A stretch of DNA of 64,000 bases, taken from Phialophora verrucosa (taxonomy: Eukaryota; Ascomycota; Eurotiomycetes; Chaetothyriales; Herpotrichiellaceae). Position 1 is the stretch's first letter, and every line of letters starts with the position of its first letter. Shown in pieces: positions 29,733 through 41,185 of the stretch. The stretch is from assembly GCA_002099365.1 (NCBI GenBank), contig MSED01000003.1:744001-808000 (forward strand). Reading direction: 5' to 3'. The position numbers and the translations under genes are program-made. The notes under the pieces were generated by a model. That model saw only the letters and a list, made by a program, of their open reading frames with translations. It searched no databases and had not been told where the DNA came from.

Positions 29733-31146
29733 GTGAGATTGCGTGTAAATCCTTGTGGATTGTCTCTGCTTGATCACCTCGACGGGGACGACAGGCTCCG
29801 AAAATGGCGGTATACCATGTTTGGGCGGTCGGCGCTGAAGCGGGATCTGGCCCGCGTGGCGCAGGACCAGCTCCTCTCCTATCGCGCCGTCCAGTGGGCG
29901 GTTCTGTTGGGCGGTTCTACCGTCGAAGCACACTTGACCGAGCAGCAGAGACAGCAGCACCAGCACCAGTACCAGGAGGATAGTGGGCCTCTAGCCAGAG
30001 TCAAGCGGCTGAAGGATGCGATTAACTTGCGTCTCAAGGGCAATGACAACGACAGCAACACACCCAAGATGCTCTTGGATGGGGATGAATTCTCTTCTGC
30101 GACTTATCGTGCGCTTCCGCACAGTGAGGTTGGGCTTCTTATGCTCAAGTCGGAGACCAAGGGTGAGCCCGAGGCTGAGATTGACGGTTCAGCTACCTCT
30201 GTCCCCATCCCCATCGCGCTGGTCGAGTACAGACCGTACGTCGAGCAAGACCCGAGGAAGATCCGCGACATCACATTGGTTTTGCACCACACCTCCGAGT
30301 CGATGGCCATATTGCCGTGCAAGGGGTTTCAAGCAAAGGTCAATGAAGACCCGGGCCGGTTCGAACTCATCTTTCCTCTCCCCGTGGCGACGGCCCGACC
30401 ACGTACGTTGCGCCATGTCTTGCTCGGAGAGGAGAGCCGCTTCGGAGTACCCTTCTCGCTGTCCTGGCGTCTGGAACTCGGGGCCCGCCTCGCCACAGCC
30501 ATCATGTACGTCCACACCTCGGTCCTGGTGCACAAGAACATCCGCCCGGAGAACTTGATCCTCCTAGCGGATCGGGGTGCGACGAGCAGCGGCACCGAGC
30601 GATGATTTGCGCGCCCACAGAGCAAGACGGCAGGAAAGCTCTATCTCATCGGCTTCGAGTTCGCCAGGAAGGAGGAAGACGTCTCGACGAGAAGAGGCGA
30701 CAACGCGTGGTGGAGGAACATCTACCGCCACCCACCGCGCCAGGGCGTCCACCCCGAAATCAACTTCAACATGCTCCACGACATCTATAGCCTTGGGGTC
30801 GTACTCCTGGAGATTGCGCTGTAGAGGTCCTTCGTCCTCGAGGACACCGACCGAGAAAGGTGAGAAGTCATTCTTCGTCAACCGTGATGCCGTCAAGATC
30901 TCCGACAGGAAGACAGGCCAGTTGAAAAGTCCCGAGGAGATTAAGCGCGCGTTTGTTGACAAGGCCGTTGATTTCATCCCCCAGGTTTTTGGTGATCGGT
31001 ATCGAGACATCGTGGTCATGTGTTTACATTGCTTGGATGAGGGCGGGCTGAAGGATATTGGCGACGCGAAGGACAACGATGGCATTACTGTTGGGATGGC
31101 TTATATCGAGAGGATCCTCACCACGCTTGAGGAGATTGTGGTCTGA
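29733..31146 (+). pseudogene. Broken HET-type pseudokinase (DUF7580-like) gene
   Basis: The frame from about 29733 has no ATG until 29817 and its N-terminus looks truncated. Codons to 30602 encode a helical region (RALKRDLARV-like sequence, Gln/His-rich segment) and the start of a pseudokinase C-lobe: HKNIRPENLI replaces the HRD..N catalytic loop. After an in-frame TGA at 30603 the same frame continues with family blocks (LYLIGFEFARKE, NIYRHPPRQGVHPE, HDIYSLGVVLLEIAL) up to a TAG at 30822, where relatives have Trp. Past that, either a 49-nt intron (30860-30908) or a frameshift leads into the final frame (SPEEIKRAF, FGDRYRDIVVMC), ending at 31146. Relatives occur in fungal incompatibility and cell-death protein families. 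Described as found; no intact form is implied. Confidence 0.6.
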
Positions 31147-31496
31147 GTGGGATATGAAAGTGAACTCGGTGTTCATGTAGGAGACCTCTCGTTCGGGAAG
31201 ACCGCGTGGTCAGTTGGCACACGGCGTTTCCGAGTCTTCTGCACGGTCTTCATTTGGATGCTTCTCGTACGTAGTATACCTCATCCTGCCAGTTTGAAAC
31301 AACGGGGTAACTACTCTAGTCACAATACGTGGCTGCCGACCCGATTCATTGTTCCAAAGTTGAATCGGACCGAATCGACGAAACCCGATCTATTTCTATT
31401 CTGCATCGCTCACTGACGAAGTACTCCACGCTTCCCATTCCTTGGACGCCGTGACAAAGCGCTTGCCCAATACAACACCACATCGCGCCCGCTCGT
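31147..31496. other. Convergent intergenic
   Basis: 350 bp between the kinase relic and the end of PXR1. Nothing recognisable. Confidence 0.4.
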
Positions 31497-32713
31497 TTAT
31501 CGCATGAAGATCTGATCCAAGCCTTTCGCGTCCGCGAGAATCATTTTCTTCGCCTGGATGTTCCGCCCCCGGAGGAGATGGCGCCCGTTCTTGAGGGCCA
31601 GCACACTCGGGGAACTCGATCTGGAGATCTCGGATTCGAGCACAACCTCCACTTGTTCTTGCTTGAGTTTCCGCTTCTTCTTGTTCTGCTGCTGCTCCGT
31701 CGTTGCCCTTCCGGCCTCTTCGTCCGACGTTGGCGCAGATGAGACGGGCTCGTCTGGCGGGCGTGATATCGACATCGGAGATCGATGCAGAGGCAACGTC
31801 GTTGGCATTTCTGCCGGGGACGCGCTCTCGTCGCCGCCTTCCCGCTTCGCCTTCCTTTGGGCCTTCTCCTCCTTTCGTCTCCGCTTTTCTTCTTTGCGCT
31901 GTTTCTTCGCTGCTTTGATTCGTCGTCGTTCGTCACGCTCCTGCTCAGAGACCTTTGCAACAGTCTGATCTTGTGAGGCCGCTTGCTGCTGATGCTGCTG
32001 CCTCTTAACGCCGTCGTCGTTATCGTCACCCTGTGAATCCTCCTGGCTTTGTTTTTCTGCGTCGTCTTCCCGACTCTGATTCCCCACCAACACACCTCCC
32101 TTCACGAACACCATTCCCCCCCACCTCCCGCGGAAGAACATCTCCAACTTCCGCTCTTCACGCTTCTTGCCCTCCTCTCGCTGCTCGACGTCCCCGCCTT
32201 TCCCATTCAACCTGCCCAACAAGCCCTGGAACGCATCGAACCCGGTCCTCTGCGCCTCGACGTCCGCGCCGCCGCCGCCGCGCCTCGTGGCCCCCAAGCC
32301 GAGATTATCGTCTTTGAAGAGAATCCCCACCCTCGCGGCGGCGAGCCGTTCCGCATCCGTGGCCAGACCGGAGCGGTGACGGGAATGCGAGGACGAGGGC
32401 GAGGACGTGGCGTCGCGCGCCCCGAGGGCCTGTCCCTCCGACCAGCCCTGCTGTGTCATCAGGCGGTGGCCGTAGGATTGGCCTGCGGATTGTCCTGACC
32501 AGGCGAGGTTGCGGGGGTCGTGGCCGATCTTACGGCGTCTGGGCAGATAAAGGACGTGTCAGACGAGAGATGGTCATAGAGAGAGCGAGCGAGCGAGTGA
32601 GCAAGGAAGCGGTAGCTCACTGCACTGCATTGCCCTGCCTTGCCTTGCCTTTTTGCTCGGGGTTGCGCTCGGAAAATCAATGATACTCACTTTCTTGGTT
32701 CGGCGAGCCCCAT
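31497..32713 (-). CDS. PXR1: PinX1-related nucleolar G-patch protein Pxr1
   Basis: Two exons, 32713-32691 (23 nt) and 32538-31497, with a 152-nt intron (gtgagt..cag), giving 354 residues. The N-terminus MGLAEPRKKRRKIGHDPRN and the G-patch with YGHRLMTQQGW, ALGARD and the later VGILFKDDNLGLGA plus GLLGRLNGK are diagnostic of Pxr1/Gno1 (human PINX1). The rest is a long Lys/Arg/Glu-rich tail with KKRKLK-type clusters. Pxr1 stimulates the helicase Prp43 in rRNA processing and, in yeast, inhibits telomerase. This is the third nucleolar gene in the window. The short first exon encodes only seven and two-thirds codons, so the start would be missed by frame scanning alone. Confidence 0.9.
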
Positions 32714-33347
32714 TCTGACTCACAATCCTGCTACCCTCTGTACCGCTCTAGACTAAAGGAGAGAGAGTGCCGTTCAGGGCAGGATTGTCTCGTTGGGCGC
32801 CGCGACCCTTGTGCGCGGGGAATTTCTTTGAGAAAAGGTCGATATCCAGAAAATTTACAGTTTGCATTCTGGGGAGTCAAAGGCCCGCCGTAGAAACATC
32901 TACGGTCAGTCTAATGCACTGATATGTATTTTCACATGCCCTACAGTAAAGTGTCTGAGTGTCTAACTAATCCCGATATGCAGGCTCATCGACTGACATC
33001 CTACTTTTCCCTTTCAGCATTTGCATAGTATGTGCTGAAAGAACGGACATAGCACAAGGTCTGACAGAAACGTCCTTGTGGAATCGGGACTTCCCGACTG
33101 GAGAACGACCAGAAGTCTAGTGGCGTTGCGGCATTGCTCTGCTCCTTGGGAGCTTCAGTGGTATCTTCATTCACAAAAATAATAAACCTTAACCCCGACC
33201 GTCCTGTGCGCCAACGTACCCTTCGTCATGCCTCGAGTATCTATGCGCCATAAGGTCTCGACGGCACCACCGTGATTGAGGCTAACGGGCTTCTCCCGTA
33301 TTCCATACTCCGTGCTTGTATGCTTCGAATGAATCAACAGTGGAAAT
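32714..33347. other. Intergenic upstream of PXR1
   Basis: 634 bp, the promoter side of PXR1 and the 3' flank of the small membrane-protein gene. No gene or repeat recognised. Confidence 0.4.
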
Positions 33348-33848
33348 TCAACCAATCTCAGAGGTTGTGTTGTTACTCTTGTACACTCCTCCACCAACCT
33401 TGACACTGACACTAACAGCAATTGCCACCGCTGCACCGACAATAAGCAGCCCAATCAAGATCTTAACCACGATTCTCTGGCGAGGAGAAAGTCTCGACAG
33501 CCAAGTACACCCTCTTTGTTTCGGCTTTGTCATGCACTGCTTCTGTGTCTTCCAGAACATGAACCTGTTCTTCGTTGCTGCGTTCTGGGCATCTGTTTTC
33601 TCTTGTGAGATCGAAGGGGAGAGGTTGAACGAGCCGGCTTCGAGGTCCTTTAGGTCATTAACGGACACGTGAACGGGATCTTGTGACTTGGTGACGTCGA
33701 AGGACGGTCGGGGAGAATCGTGCTTGTAGAGGTAGAATGGCGACGTGAATTTGGCATTGCTGCAGGGGTCGAACTCCGACTTAGGGTGTTCGTGTGTTGC
33801 GGCAGGCTGTTGCTCGGTGAGCTCGGTGGCATCGGTCATGGTCGTCAT
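33348..33848 (-). CDS. Small single-pass membrane protein, fungal, unknown function
   Basis: 166 residues from the ATG at 33848 (MTTMTDATELTEQQ); the frame is open for 37 more codons upstream without conserved character. Residues 1-115 are hydrophilic with Ser/Pro/Asp-rich sequence. A basic stretch (SRLSPRQRIVVK) leads into one strong transmembrane segment (ILIGLLIVGAAVAIAVSVSV, about residues 130-150), followed by a short tail. The basic-then-hydrophobic order predicts a cytosolic N-terminus. I do not recognise the family. It is probably a real gene because of the clear membrane segment and biased composition. Confidence 0.5.
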   Translation of the reverse strand: MTTMTDATELTEQQPAATHEHPKSEFDPCSNAKFTSPFYLYKHDSPRPSFDVTKSQDPVHVSVNDLKDLEAGSFNLSPSISQEKTDAQNAATKNRFMFWKTQKQCMTKPKQRGCTWLSRLSPRQRIVVKILIGLLIVGAAVAIAVSVSVKVGGGVYKSNNTTSEIG

Positions 33849-35113
33849 TTCGAGGTGCAGTGTGCAGATGCGAATCTGAACAGTTGCAGGTGGTAGAGAT
33901 GTGGTCGCTGAAGCATAGGCCTCTGCAGGAGGATAACGAGTAACGCTGCCAAAGGGCAAAAGTGAGAGTTTAAGAGTCCATGTTGACCAAAAAGAGTCAA
34001 AACTGGTGAGGATGTCTCGGCTTGAGTGAGAGATTTTCTTGCTTCAGAAGAGTGCGTTTGTAGGGTGTAGAGAGAGTCGTGCTTGCTCGCGAGATTGTCT
34101 GAAGCAAGCACACTCTGCTGTCAGTGGTCGAAGATCTCTGCTCGAGCTGAGGCAGGCACATTTCCTGATCACTCTGGTTCCGGAAGGCTGGGCGAGGCGA
34201 GGCGAGGCGAGCGCTTGCAATGTGACGTTCGAAGTTCGTGTAACGCGTGGCAGATGTCTCGGAAGATCCTCTTCAGCTCAACCTCACTTCGAGTGCGTTT
34301 GTGGCAAGAGCTTCAAGACATATGTACTTACCGGGCAATACACGAGGCGCCATGACTCTCATTCCCTGATGAGCTCACTTCATCAGCCAGGCCAGGTGGT
34401 GCCGAAGCCCATTGGAGCTGAATCCGAGGCGCAATCAAACAGGCCTGGCCGCACAAACCTTGGATTTGGAGGTTGGATGTGGGAATTAGACTGGGGAAGC
34501 CCGGTCCTTGCATCAACACGCCCAGCCGCCACCACCGGCGTTGGCCTAGCGCCACCGCTACTGTTGGCTAGCCCCGGGTACCTACCGCCTAATCACGCTT
34601 AACCACGAAAGCTGCAGTCCTCTACATATCTTATCCGGGTGTCCCTATCGTTCGCTTGGAGAAGAGCGGTGGTGTTGTTCTTGGGATTGTCTTCTGCCGA
34701 GCTACTGTATCCTTGAAAGCCACACTTGGAAAGAATCCGCAGCACACTGGCAGACTCAGTTGAGGGAGGCTCGCAAACGCGAAACCGTGAAGCCCGGAAT
34801 CAACCCTCCCGTGTGTACTCGTAAGGGACAACAACGCGCAACCAAGATTCAATGATCGCCCGTTAACGGCAGCACACGGCTTGTGGCGCGCCCGAAAGTG
34901 GCTTCTGTTCCTGAACCATGCCCAAAGCTGGAATCCCCTGGTCAACTTCCCAGTTCCACAGCATCTCAGTCAGCGTCATAGCTCCACCTCCCAAGAATTA
35001 CCATGAAACAGAATTCATGTGAAGAAGGGGCTTTTCATTTTCGGTTGAGATGCACTGAAATCTAAACTGGCTATGTGCTGTCAACCTAGCTACACCGGAA
35101 GACGGTGAAATTG
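33849..35113. other. Intergenic, 1.26 kb
   Basis: Promoter side of the small membrane-protein gene and 3' flank of the ABC transporter. Contains a GGCGA pentanucleotide repeat, four perfect copies at 34191-34210. A 187-codon plus-strand frame (34039-34602) shows no protein features. Confidence 0.45.
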
Positions 35114-38100
35114 CTACGACTCTCGGAAGAAATCCTCCTTTACGATGTGGCTCTTATCACACATGCCCCGGAAGATGCCACCCGCCTCAAACAGATTGAT
35201 AGGGGTATCCAATTCCGCGATCCGGCCCTTGTCCATCACGCAGATGCGATCGTAGTTGATGATGGTCTTCAGTCGATGCGCGATGCATAGCACTGTCTTT
35301 CCCGCAAATCCCGTCCGCATCGTGCGTTGGATTTTTTCGTCCGTCTCGAAGTCGACGGACGAGGTTGCTTCGTCGCAGACAATGATCTGCGAATTGCGGA
35401 CAAGAGCTCTTGCCAATGCCATCAGCTGTCGCTGTCCGAGCGAGAAGTTCAGGCCTTCCTCTTCAACAGTGCTGTCGAGGTGGATGCGACTCGGGCCAGG
35501 TGGCTGGTTGACATTCGATGTTGACGTCGCGGCAGTACGAGCGGTGTCAGGTCGATCAACCTTCACCTCTCCCTTTTCTGTAGTGACCACCTCTTCTCCT
35601 ACGAGATCTGCTTTCCGAAGGGCTGACCAGAGTTCCATGTCTGAATGCTCCTGGAAAGGGTCGAGGTTCGATCGGATCGTACCCCGGAACAGGGTAGGAT
35701 CCTGCGGGATGATGGCCAATCGAGACCGCAAGTCATACAGCCCGACGGTTGAGATGTCGATATCGTCAATCTTGATTTGGCCCGAGGACAGCTCGGTCAA
35801 CCGGAAGAGCGCCGACATAATGGATGACTTGCCAGCTCCAGTCCGACCAACAATGCCAATTCGCTCACCACCAGTAATGTGGAAATCCAGACCTTGCAGG
35901 ACCAACGGTAGTCCTGCTCGATATCTCATCTCCACCTTGCTGAATGTGATCGACCCTGTTTGAGGCCAATTATCTGGTACTTCTCTGGCCTTCAATGGTG
36001 CCTCCTCCTCCAGCTGCGTACCATAATAGTGGATTCTTTCCGTGGCGTTCATGTTATTCTCCACCTCAGCCAGTTGTCGCACGGTAAATTGAATCATCTG
36101 TACAATGGCCAGAACGTAGGACAAAACCAAGCCCGCTATGCTAGGATTAACATTAAAACGATCAGTCACCACCAAAATGCCAGTGACGAAAACAAGCATA
36201 TTTCCAATGGCGTCCAAACGTGTCGATAGCCATCTCTGATTGGCAAAGGTAAGATAGTATGCAGAATTCATCTGGTCAATGGCGTCGCGCAGTCGCGTGG
36301 TGAAATACGGCTGCAAGCCATATGCTCGGATAGATGCAACACCTGAGATGGACTCGGAAAATCGTGCAAAGACGGTGGATCTTAGCACTGCCTCGTGTCG
36401 TTTGATCTCTCGCGCCGATGATCTGTAATAACTGGAAGCGAACAAAAACAGAACGAAAAGTGGCCCAAGCGCCACGGCGAAATAGTGGAAGTATGCAATG
36501 ATCAGCGCGAAGACCGACATGATCATGGCCAGTGTAAGAAAATACATCCTCATAGCATCGGTCAAGCTGTTGTCCATCGAATCGACGTCTTTCGAGAACC
36601 GATTGGTGATGCGACCGAGAGGTGTTGTGTCGAAGAACGACATTGGAGCCCGCAGGGTCCGAGTCATCGCTTTCTGAAGCAGAGCTCTGCTGGCGTTGGT
36701 GCCGCTCGTGGACAGGAAGGTCGAAAATGAAAACAGGAGCAGTGCCTGAGAGAGGCCCAGACAGGCATATGCAGCAATGTATATACCTTCGGAGAAGCCA
36801 AATTTGTCACTGGTCCACCAACTCAGCCACAAGCTGGTCACAATGTTGGAACCCTGCGAGAGCACGAGGCAGATGAAAATCAGGGGCCAGAAGACAGGCG
36901 ATCCCGACGCCCGGATGTACGCTCCCCAGACGGACCAGCTAACGGACTTTACGGCACGCTCTTCTTGTTGCATAAGAGCTGCCGGCTTGCCCCTCTTGTC
37001 TTTCTTCTCGGGCTTTTTCTCCTCCTCTTCTGTCGTTTTGGCTTTGGCGAGAGCAGTCTCGTCCTCTTGGGCGGTCGTGGCCATCAACTTCTGGAAGTCT
37101 ACGCTCATACTCATCAGGTTGTCGAAAGTATCAATGGCTTGAATATGGCCGTCCTCCATCCAAATGATCCGGTCACATCTGTTGAGAACGTGCAGTTGGT
37201 GAGTAGCCAAGATCCTGCATTTATCCTTCATAAGCCCGCATATTGCCTTGTCCATGATGTGACGGCCGACATGGGCGTCGACAGCCGAGAGCGGGTCGTC
37301 CATCAGAATGATATCAGCATCGAAATAGATGGCTCGTGCAATGTTCAATCGCTGCTTCTGACCGCCTGACAGGGTAATTCCTCGTTCGCCGATTTCGGTT
37401 TGATCTCCCGCGGGGAGGATTTGCAGATCGGGTTCCAAAGCGCAGGCGTTGATGACTTCTTTATACCACTTGCTTTTGTATGGCTTTCCAAAGATGATGT
37501 TCTCCTTGAGGGTAGCATTCTGGATCCAGGCATATTGGGGGCAGAAGGCTCGAGAGGACGCCAACTTGATCTTGCCGCCTGTCTTACGCATGTCTCCAGC
37601 GAGCGCAGCAAGAAGAGAGGTCTTGCCAGAACCGACCGTGCCGATAACCGCAATCAGTTCGTTTCTTCCCACTGTAAAATCGATGTCGTGCAACCTGAAG
37701 GGTTCTAATTCGGTTGTTTCGCTAGCGATGTCCTCGTTGGACGCACTGGGCGATTTGTCGCTCTTTTTCGCGGCCTTGTCAGCTTTCTTTTGGGCTTTCT
37801 TGCGCTCCTTTTCCGCTTTTTTGGCTGCCATGAGCTCAAATCTGGTCTGGAACGTGTTTGTCCTCTCCTTGTCTTGTGTCACTGTACGCTCCCACGTGAA
37901 TGAAGCGTGCTGCACTTCGACGGCCGGTTCCATGTCATCGTCCCAAATTACTTCGTCCTTCTGCTCTTCCGAGAGAAGGAATTCTTGGATGCGTTCAAGC
38001 GATGTCTTGGCGTCTGTGACCTGGCCAAGAACCAAAGGAAGCAAGTTGAGTGGCATTCGCAGGGAGTTGAAAAGGGCTAGAGAGGAAAAGACCCGCGCAG

Positions 38101-39589
38101 GAGCCAAACCGTGATCGGTCAACGAGTACGTGATAAAGGCCAGCATGGACGCAAACACGGGCATTGACATGGCGACCGCGTTGATTGCGTTCCTGATGGA
38201 GAGCAGGATCTGAATGGCCCTGATCTCTCGCTTACGGAGTTCCTTCAAGCGATCGAGGAAGCTGCTTTCCCATCCAAAAAATTTGACGAATCGGACAGAG
38301 CCCAGAATTTCTTGCGTGAGCGTGACACGCTGATCCGTAATCTTGTTGATCTTCTTTCTCCTCTTCATCAGTGATTTGATTGTCTTGGTCAACAGTGGTA
38401 AGGTGGCGATGAGCAGACCATAGCCTGCCAGCGCACTATATCCAATGTTAATGCATAACACGACCAACACCACAACGAGCTGGACCGGCGAAGTCCACAG
38501 GATGTGGAACATTCCAGACGCTTGGTCGACTCGGTAGGTATCGACACTCATCAGGTTGACAATCCTGCCGTTGCTCCAGCCAGTGCCGTCTCCAGCGATT
38601 CCGGCCCCTTTGTTGGGTGTGGTCTTTGCACCGCCCTTGGGATGAAGTCGCTTCGACAGGGCGCGAGCAAGAGCCGGTCGGCTCAGCTTCTCTTCCGCTG
38701 TCTCTGTCTCTTGCTCAGGCACCTCCTCGCCCTTCAGAGCCCTCCCGCCCGCCTTTGCTCTACCTGAGATGACCAGGGATTTTTCAAAGATGGCGTTGAT
38801 CAAGACCGCCCTGCATTCTCCTCCGACCATCATGCCACGATACAGGAAATGGTTCGTAGACATTGTTTGGCATATCTGCATGAAGGTGATGGCGACGACA
38901 AGACCGATACCATGGCCGATACTGGGAGATTTGCCGCCAGTCTTGTCCGCCACCCATGCGTCTGAAGCGAACTGGATCAGATAACGGGTGGTGAAAGGTG
39001 AAAAGACTTGAAGAAGGGCAGAAAACAGAGCGCACATGGCGCCGAGCATGAATTCACCCCGGTATGTATCGACCAGTGCCCACATCAGAGGATTACGTTC
39101 TCCTCGCGCATTTCGACGCTTAAAGGAGGCAGTCAACTTGCCCATCATGGTGGCGGCACTCCTGTCAGGATTGACCAGCCAAATGTCGTTTAACTCGATG
39201 GGTCGCTTGTAGCCGGTTGTCATGAGGGGGTTCATCCATTGGAACGTCAACAGACTGAGGAAACTCGCATTGTATTCTCGAGACACTGCCCGTTCCTCCG
39301 GTATGGGCGGAGGGTTGCGCCGGAACGGGTTGATTCTGTAGTGCCATGGTGCTTTCTCTGGCTGGACGGCCGGAAAGGCGGCAGAGCTGGCCTCGGTTGC
39401 GTCGGTTACCGTGGACTCGATCTTTTCCAGCCGCATGCTGTCTTCACTCTTGCCTCGTCCTGCCCTTCGGACATCCTTGGGGACTTCCAAATACTGCACT
39501 GGCTCGTTCTTTCCCGCCACGTCCTGCTCTTCGACATTGTTCTGGGAGAGGGCGCGCTCGAGCTCCTTCCCATCGTCCGGACGGGTCAT
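35114..39589 (-). CDS. ABC transporter, ABCC/MRP subfamily (YOR1-like multidrug exporter)
   Basis: Intronless, 1491 residues, a full transporter with TMD1-NBD1-TMD2-NBD2. Family marks in TMD1 are NPLMTTGYKRPIELNDIWLV and RGMMVGGECRAVLINAIFEK. NBD1 has Walker A GTVGSGKTS (near residue 650), signature LSGGQKQR (near 740) and ILMDDPLSAVDAHVG. TMD2 has TPLGRITNRFSKDVDSMDN. NBD2 has Walker A GRTGAGKSS (near 1250), a degenerate signature FSLGQRQ (near 1380) and IIVCDEATSSVDFETD. The long TMD0 of larger MRPs is absent, as in Yor1. A Lys-rich insertion precedes NBD1 (about residues 590-625). Such pumps export drugs or metabolites at the plasma membrane; the substrate is unknown. Confidence 0.9.
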   Translation of the reverse strand: MTRPDDGKELERALSQNNVEEQDVAGKNEPVQYLEVPKDVRRAGRGKSEDSMRLEKIESTVTDATEASSAAFPAVQPEKAPWHYRINPFRRNPPPIPEERAVSREYNASFLSLLTFQWMNPLMTTGYKRPIELNDIWLVNPDRSAATMMGKLTASFKRRNARGERNPLMWALVDTYRGEFMLGAMCALFSALLQVFSPFTTRYLIQFASDAWVADKTGGKSPSIGHGIGLVVAITFMQICQTMSTNHFLYRGMMVGGECRAVLINAIFEKSLVISGRAKAGGRALKGEEVPEQETETAEEKLSRPALARALSKRLHPKGGAKTTPNKGAGIAGDGTGWSNGRIVNLMSVDTYRVDQASGMFHILWTSPVQLVVVLVVLCINIGYSALAGYGLLIATLPLLTKTIKSLMKRRKKINKITDQRVTLTQEILGSVRFVKFFGWESSFLDRLKELRKREIRAIQILLSIRNAINAVAMSMPVFASMLAFITYSLTDHGLAPARVFSSLALFNSLRMPLNLLPLVLGQVTDAKTSLERIQEFLLSEEQKDEVIWDDDMEPAVEVQHASFTWERTVTQDKERTNTFQTRFELMAAKKAEKERKKAQKKADKAAKKSDKSPSASNEDIASETTELEPFRLHDIDFTVGRNELIAVIGTVGSGKTSLLAALAGDMRKTGGKIKLASSRAFCPQYAWIQNATLKENIIFGKPYKSKWYKEVINACALEPDLQILPAGDQTEIGERGITLSGGQKQRLNIARAIYFDADIILMDDPLSAVDAHVGRHIMDKAICGLMKDKCRILATHQLHVLNRCDRIIWMEDGHIQAIDTFDNLMSMSVDFQKLMATTAQEDETALAKAKTTEEEEKKPEKKDKRGKPAALMQQEERAVKSVSWSVWGAYIRASGSPVFWPLIFICLVLSQGSNIVTSLWLSWWTSDKFGFSEGIYIAAYACLGLSQALLLFSFSTFLSTSGTNASRALLQKAMTRTLRAPMSFFDTTPLGRITNRFSKDVDSMDNSLTDAMRMYFLTLAMIMSVFALIIAYFHYFAVALGPLFVLFLFASSYYRSSAREIKRHEAVLRSTVFARFSESISGVASIRAYGLQPYFTTRLRDAIDQMNSAYYLTFANQRWLSTRLDAIGNMLVFVTGILVVTDRFNVNPSIAGLVLSYVLAIVQMIQFTVRQLAEVENNMNATERIHYYGTQLEEEAPLKAREVPDNWPQTGSITFSKVEMRYRAGLPLVLQGLDFHITGGERIGIVGRTGAGKSSIMSALFRLTELSSGQIKIDDIDISTVGLYDLRSRLAIIPQDPTLFRGTIRSNLDPFQEHSDMELWSALRKADLVGEEVVTTEKGEVKVDRPDTARTAATSTSNVNQPPGPSRIHLDSTVEEEGLNFSLGQRQLMALARALVRNSQIIVCDEATSSVDFETDEKIQRTMRTGFAGKTVLCIAHRLKTIINYDRICVMDKGRIAELDTPINLFEAGGIFRGMCDKSHIVKEDFFRES

Positions 39590-41185
39590 GGCGACCGCTG
39601 CCGTTTATCGCACGAATAACAACGGATGATGGCTGGCGAAGTCGAGCGGACAGTCCATCATGAAGTCACTGGGCAAAAGTGGGGAGGGGCAAAGAATATG
39701 TAGCAACACCACGAAAGATACGGTGACGGAAGGGAACAAGAGCCGGCAACTGATGACTGGAAGGCGACCGGGATCAGGCGCCAAAACATCCTCGGTGTTG
39801 TCGTAATTGAAGTTGAAGCAGAACCTTTCCGGCAAAGCGGCCACAAGCGAGCGGCGCAGGCGTTGAACAGTGGGTGCGCCCTCGGGGGTGGCAGCTAATA
39901 GAGACACAGCAGATTAACTAGTGGCCACGTCTATTGGGCGGGCCGGGGCTATTGCTCCAGGGCTGGCTGGTGGCATGCAATGAACCACGGACTGGGGCAC
40001 TTGAAAATCTGGCACCGTCCCAAAATTGTTCCCTGCAAGCCAAAGCTTGTCTCCGCTGATTTGCCCCAACACAGCAACCGGAACCTCGCTGCCACCAGTG
40101 CTTAGCAATACCCAATGCAATGCCCTGAACGGTAACTTTGGGTACCCCGCAAATCCACGTTCCTTGGGACACTTCTATACTCGTACGAGAACACTCGTCT
40201 ATGATAGTGATTCTAAATTGACTATACGCCTTGTGGAAGGTGGAATTTGGGTCAGAAGTGGGCGCCGATTTCGGCTCCACAGCGACAGTGCACACCACCA
40301 GGTCTTTGGTTTGGAGATCTCGCTTCGGATGCACTCGCCACGGCTCACATTTCAGCTTGGTCATATCACTCATCGCGAAAGCTTCCTCGTGTATCTGGCT
40401 GCCTGGATGCCCTGACGCAGGAGATCGACGCAAAAGCCTCCACGTCTTTCTGTATCACCGCTCAAACAGGTTGTGCGTGTCCCAGAAGGCCGCTACTTCT
40501 GTCCGGACACTCCTGTATGCTTCTGCCTGTGCTACGGAAGGCCTGTTCTGCGGCGGCTCAGCGGCCAAGAGACAGTCGCAGAGCCGCGGACATTATGCAT
40601 GACTGCCTGAAACCCGACAGCTAACCCCACCACCCATTCTGTGCCAGGGTCCGGCAGATGACTGCTGCAAAGAAGAGAGCATCATGCGGATATCATCCTT
40701 CCGCCGTATACAGGCTTTCCAGAATACTCCAGTACATTTGTTGAGCGGCGCTTACTGCCGCTTTGTCGGGGCCGAGGCTGATTTTATCGAGGCCGTTGCT
40801 CGGTACCCGGTAAAGCGCGAATTTCTTTGCCAGTTCTCTGCTGGGGAAATTTTCGACTGCTTGCAGAACGGCCCGTTACCGGATGGCAACCCCTCAGTCA
40901 CGTTGTGGGCCTCGCAAGAATACATTGGTTTCGCAGGCAAAGCTGGCTGTAGCTTATTCTATTCGACGCTCACCTCATGTCGGTCGAGATATTGATTACG
41001 CTGCAGCAAGCCCGCGAAACACAACCAGTTCTGCAGGATCCAGTCATTATGCGAGGCAATCCACGAATTTCGGGTCTTTCCGTCTGTCAGAGCCAAGAAG
41101 CATACAGCATACGTGCCTCTTTCCTGACTTACCCGGTGGATGCACTTGATATTCCATTGAAGACATGGAAGCCCGAATCTCCCAT
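39590..41185. other. Intergenic, 1.6 kb
   Basis: Upstream of the ABC transporter and downstream of the SDR gene, both on the minus strand. Several overlapping small frames (for example 39918-40433 and 40977-41438) lack recognisable features. No repeats noticed. Confidence 0.45.

Noticed and set aside
34039..34602. 187-codon frame upstream of the small membrane-protein gene
   Set aside because: Runs through the GGCGA repeat and promoter-type sequence; no protein features.
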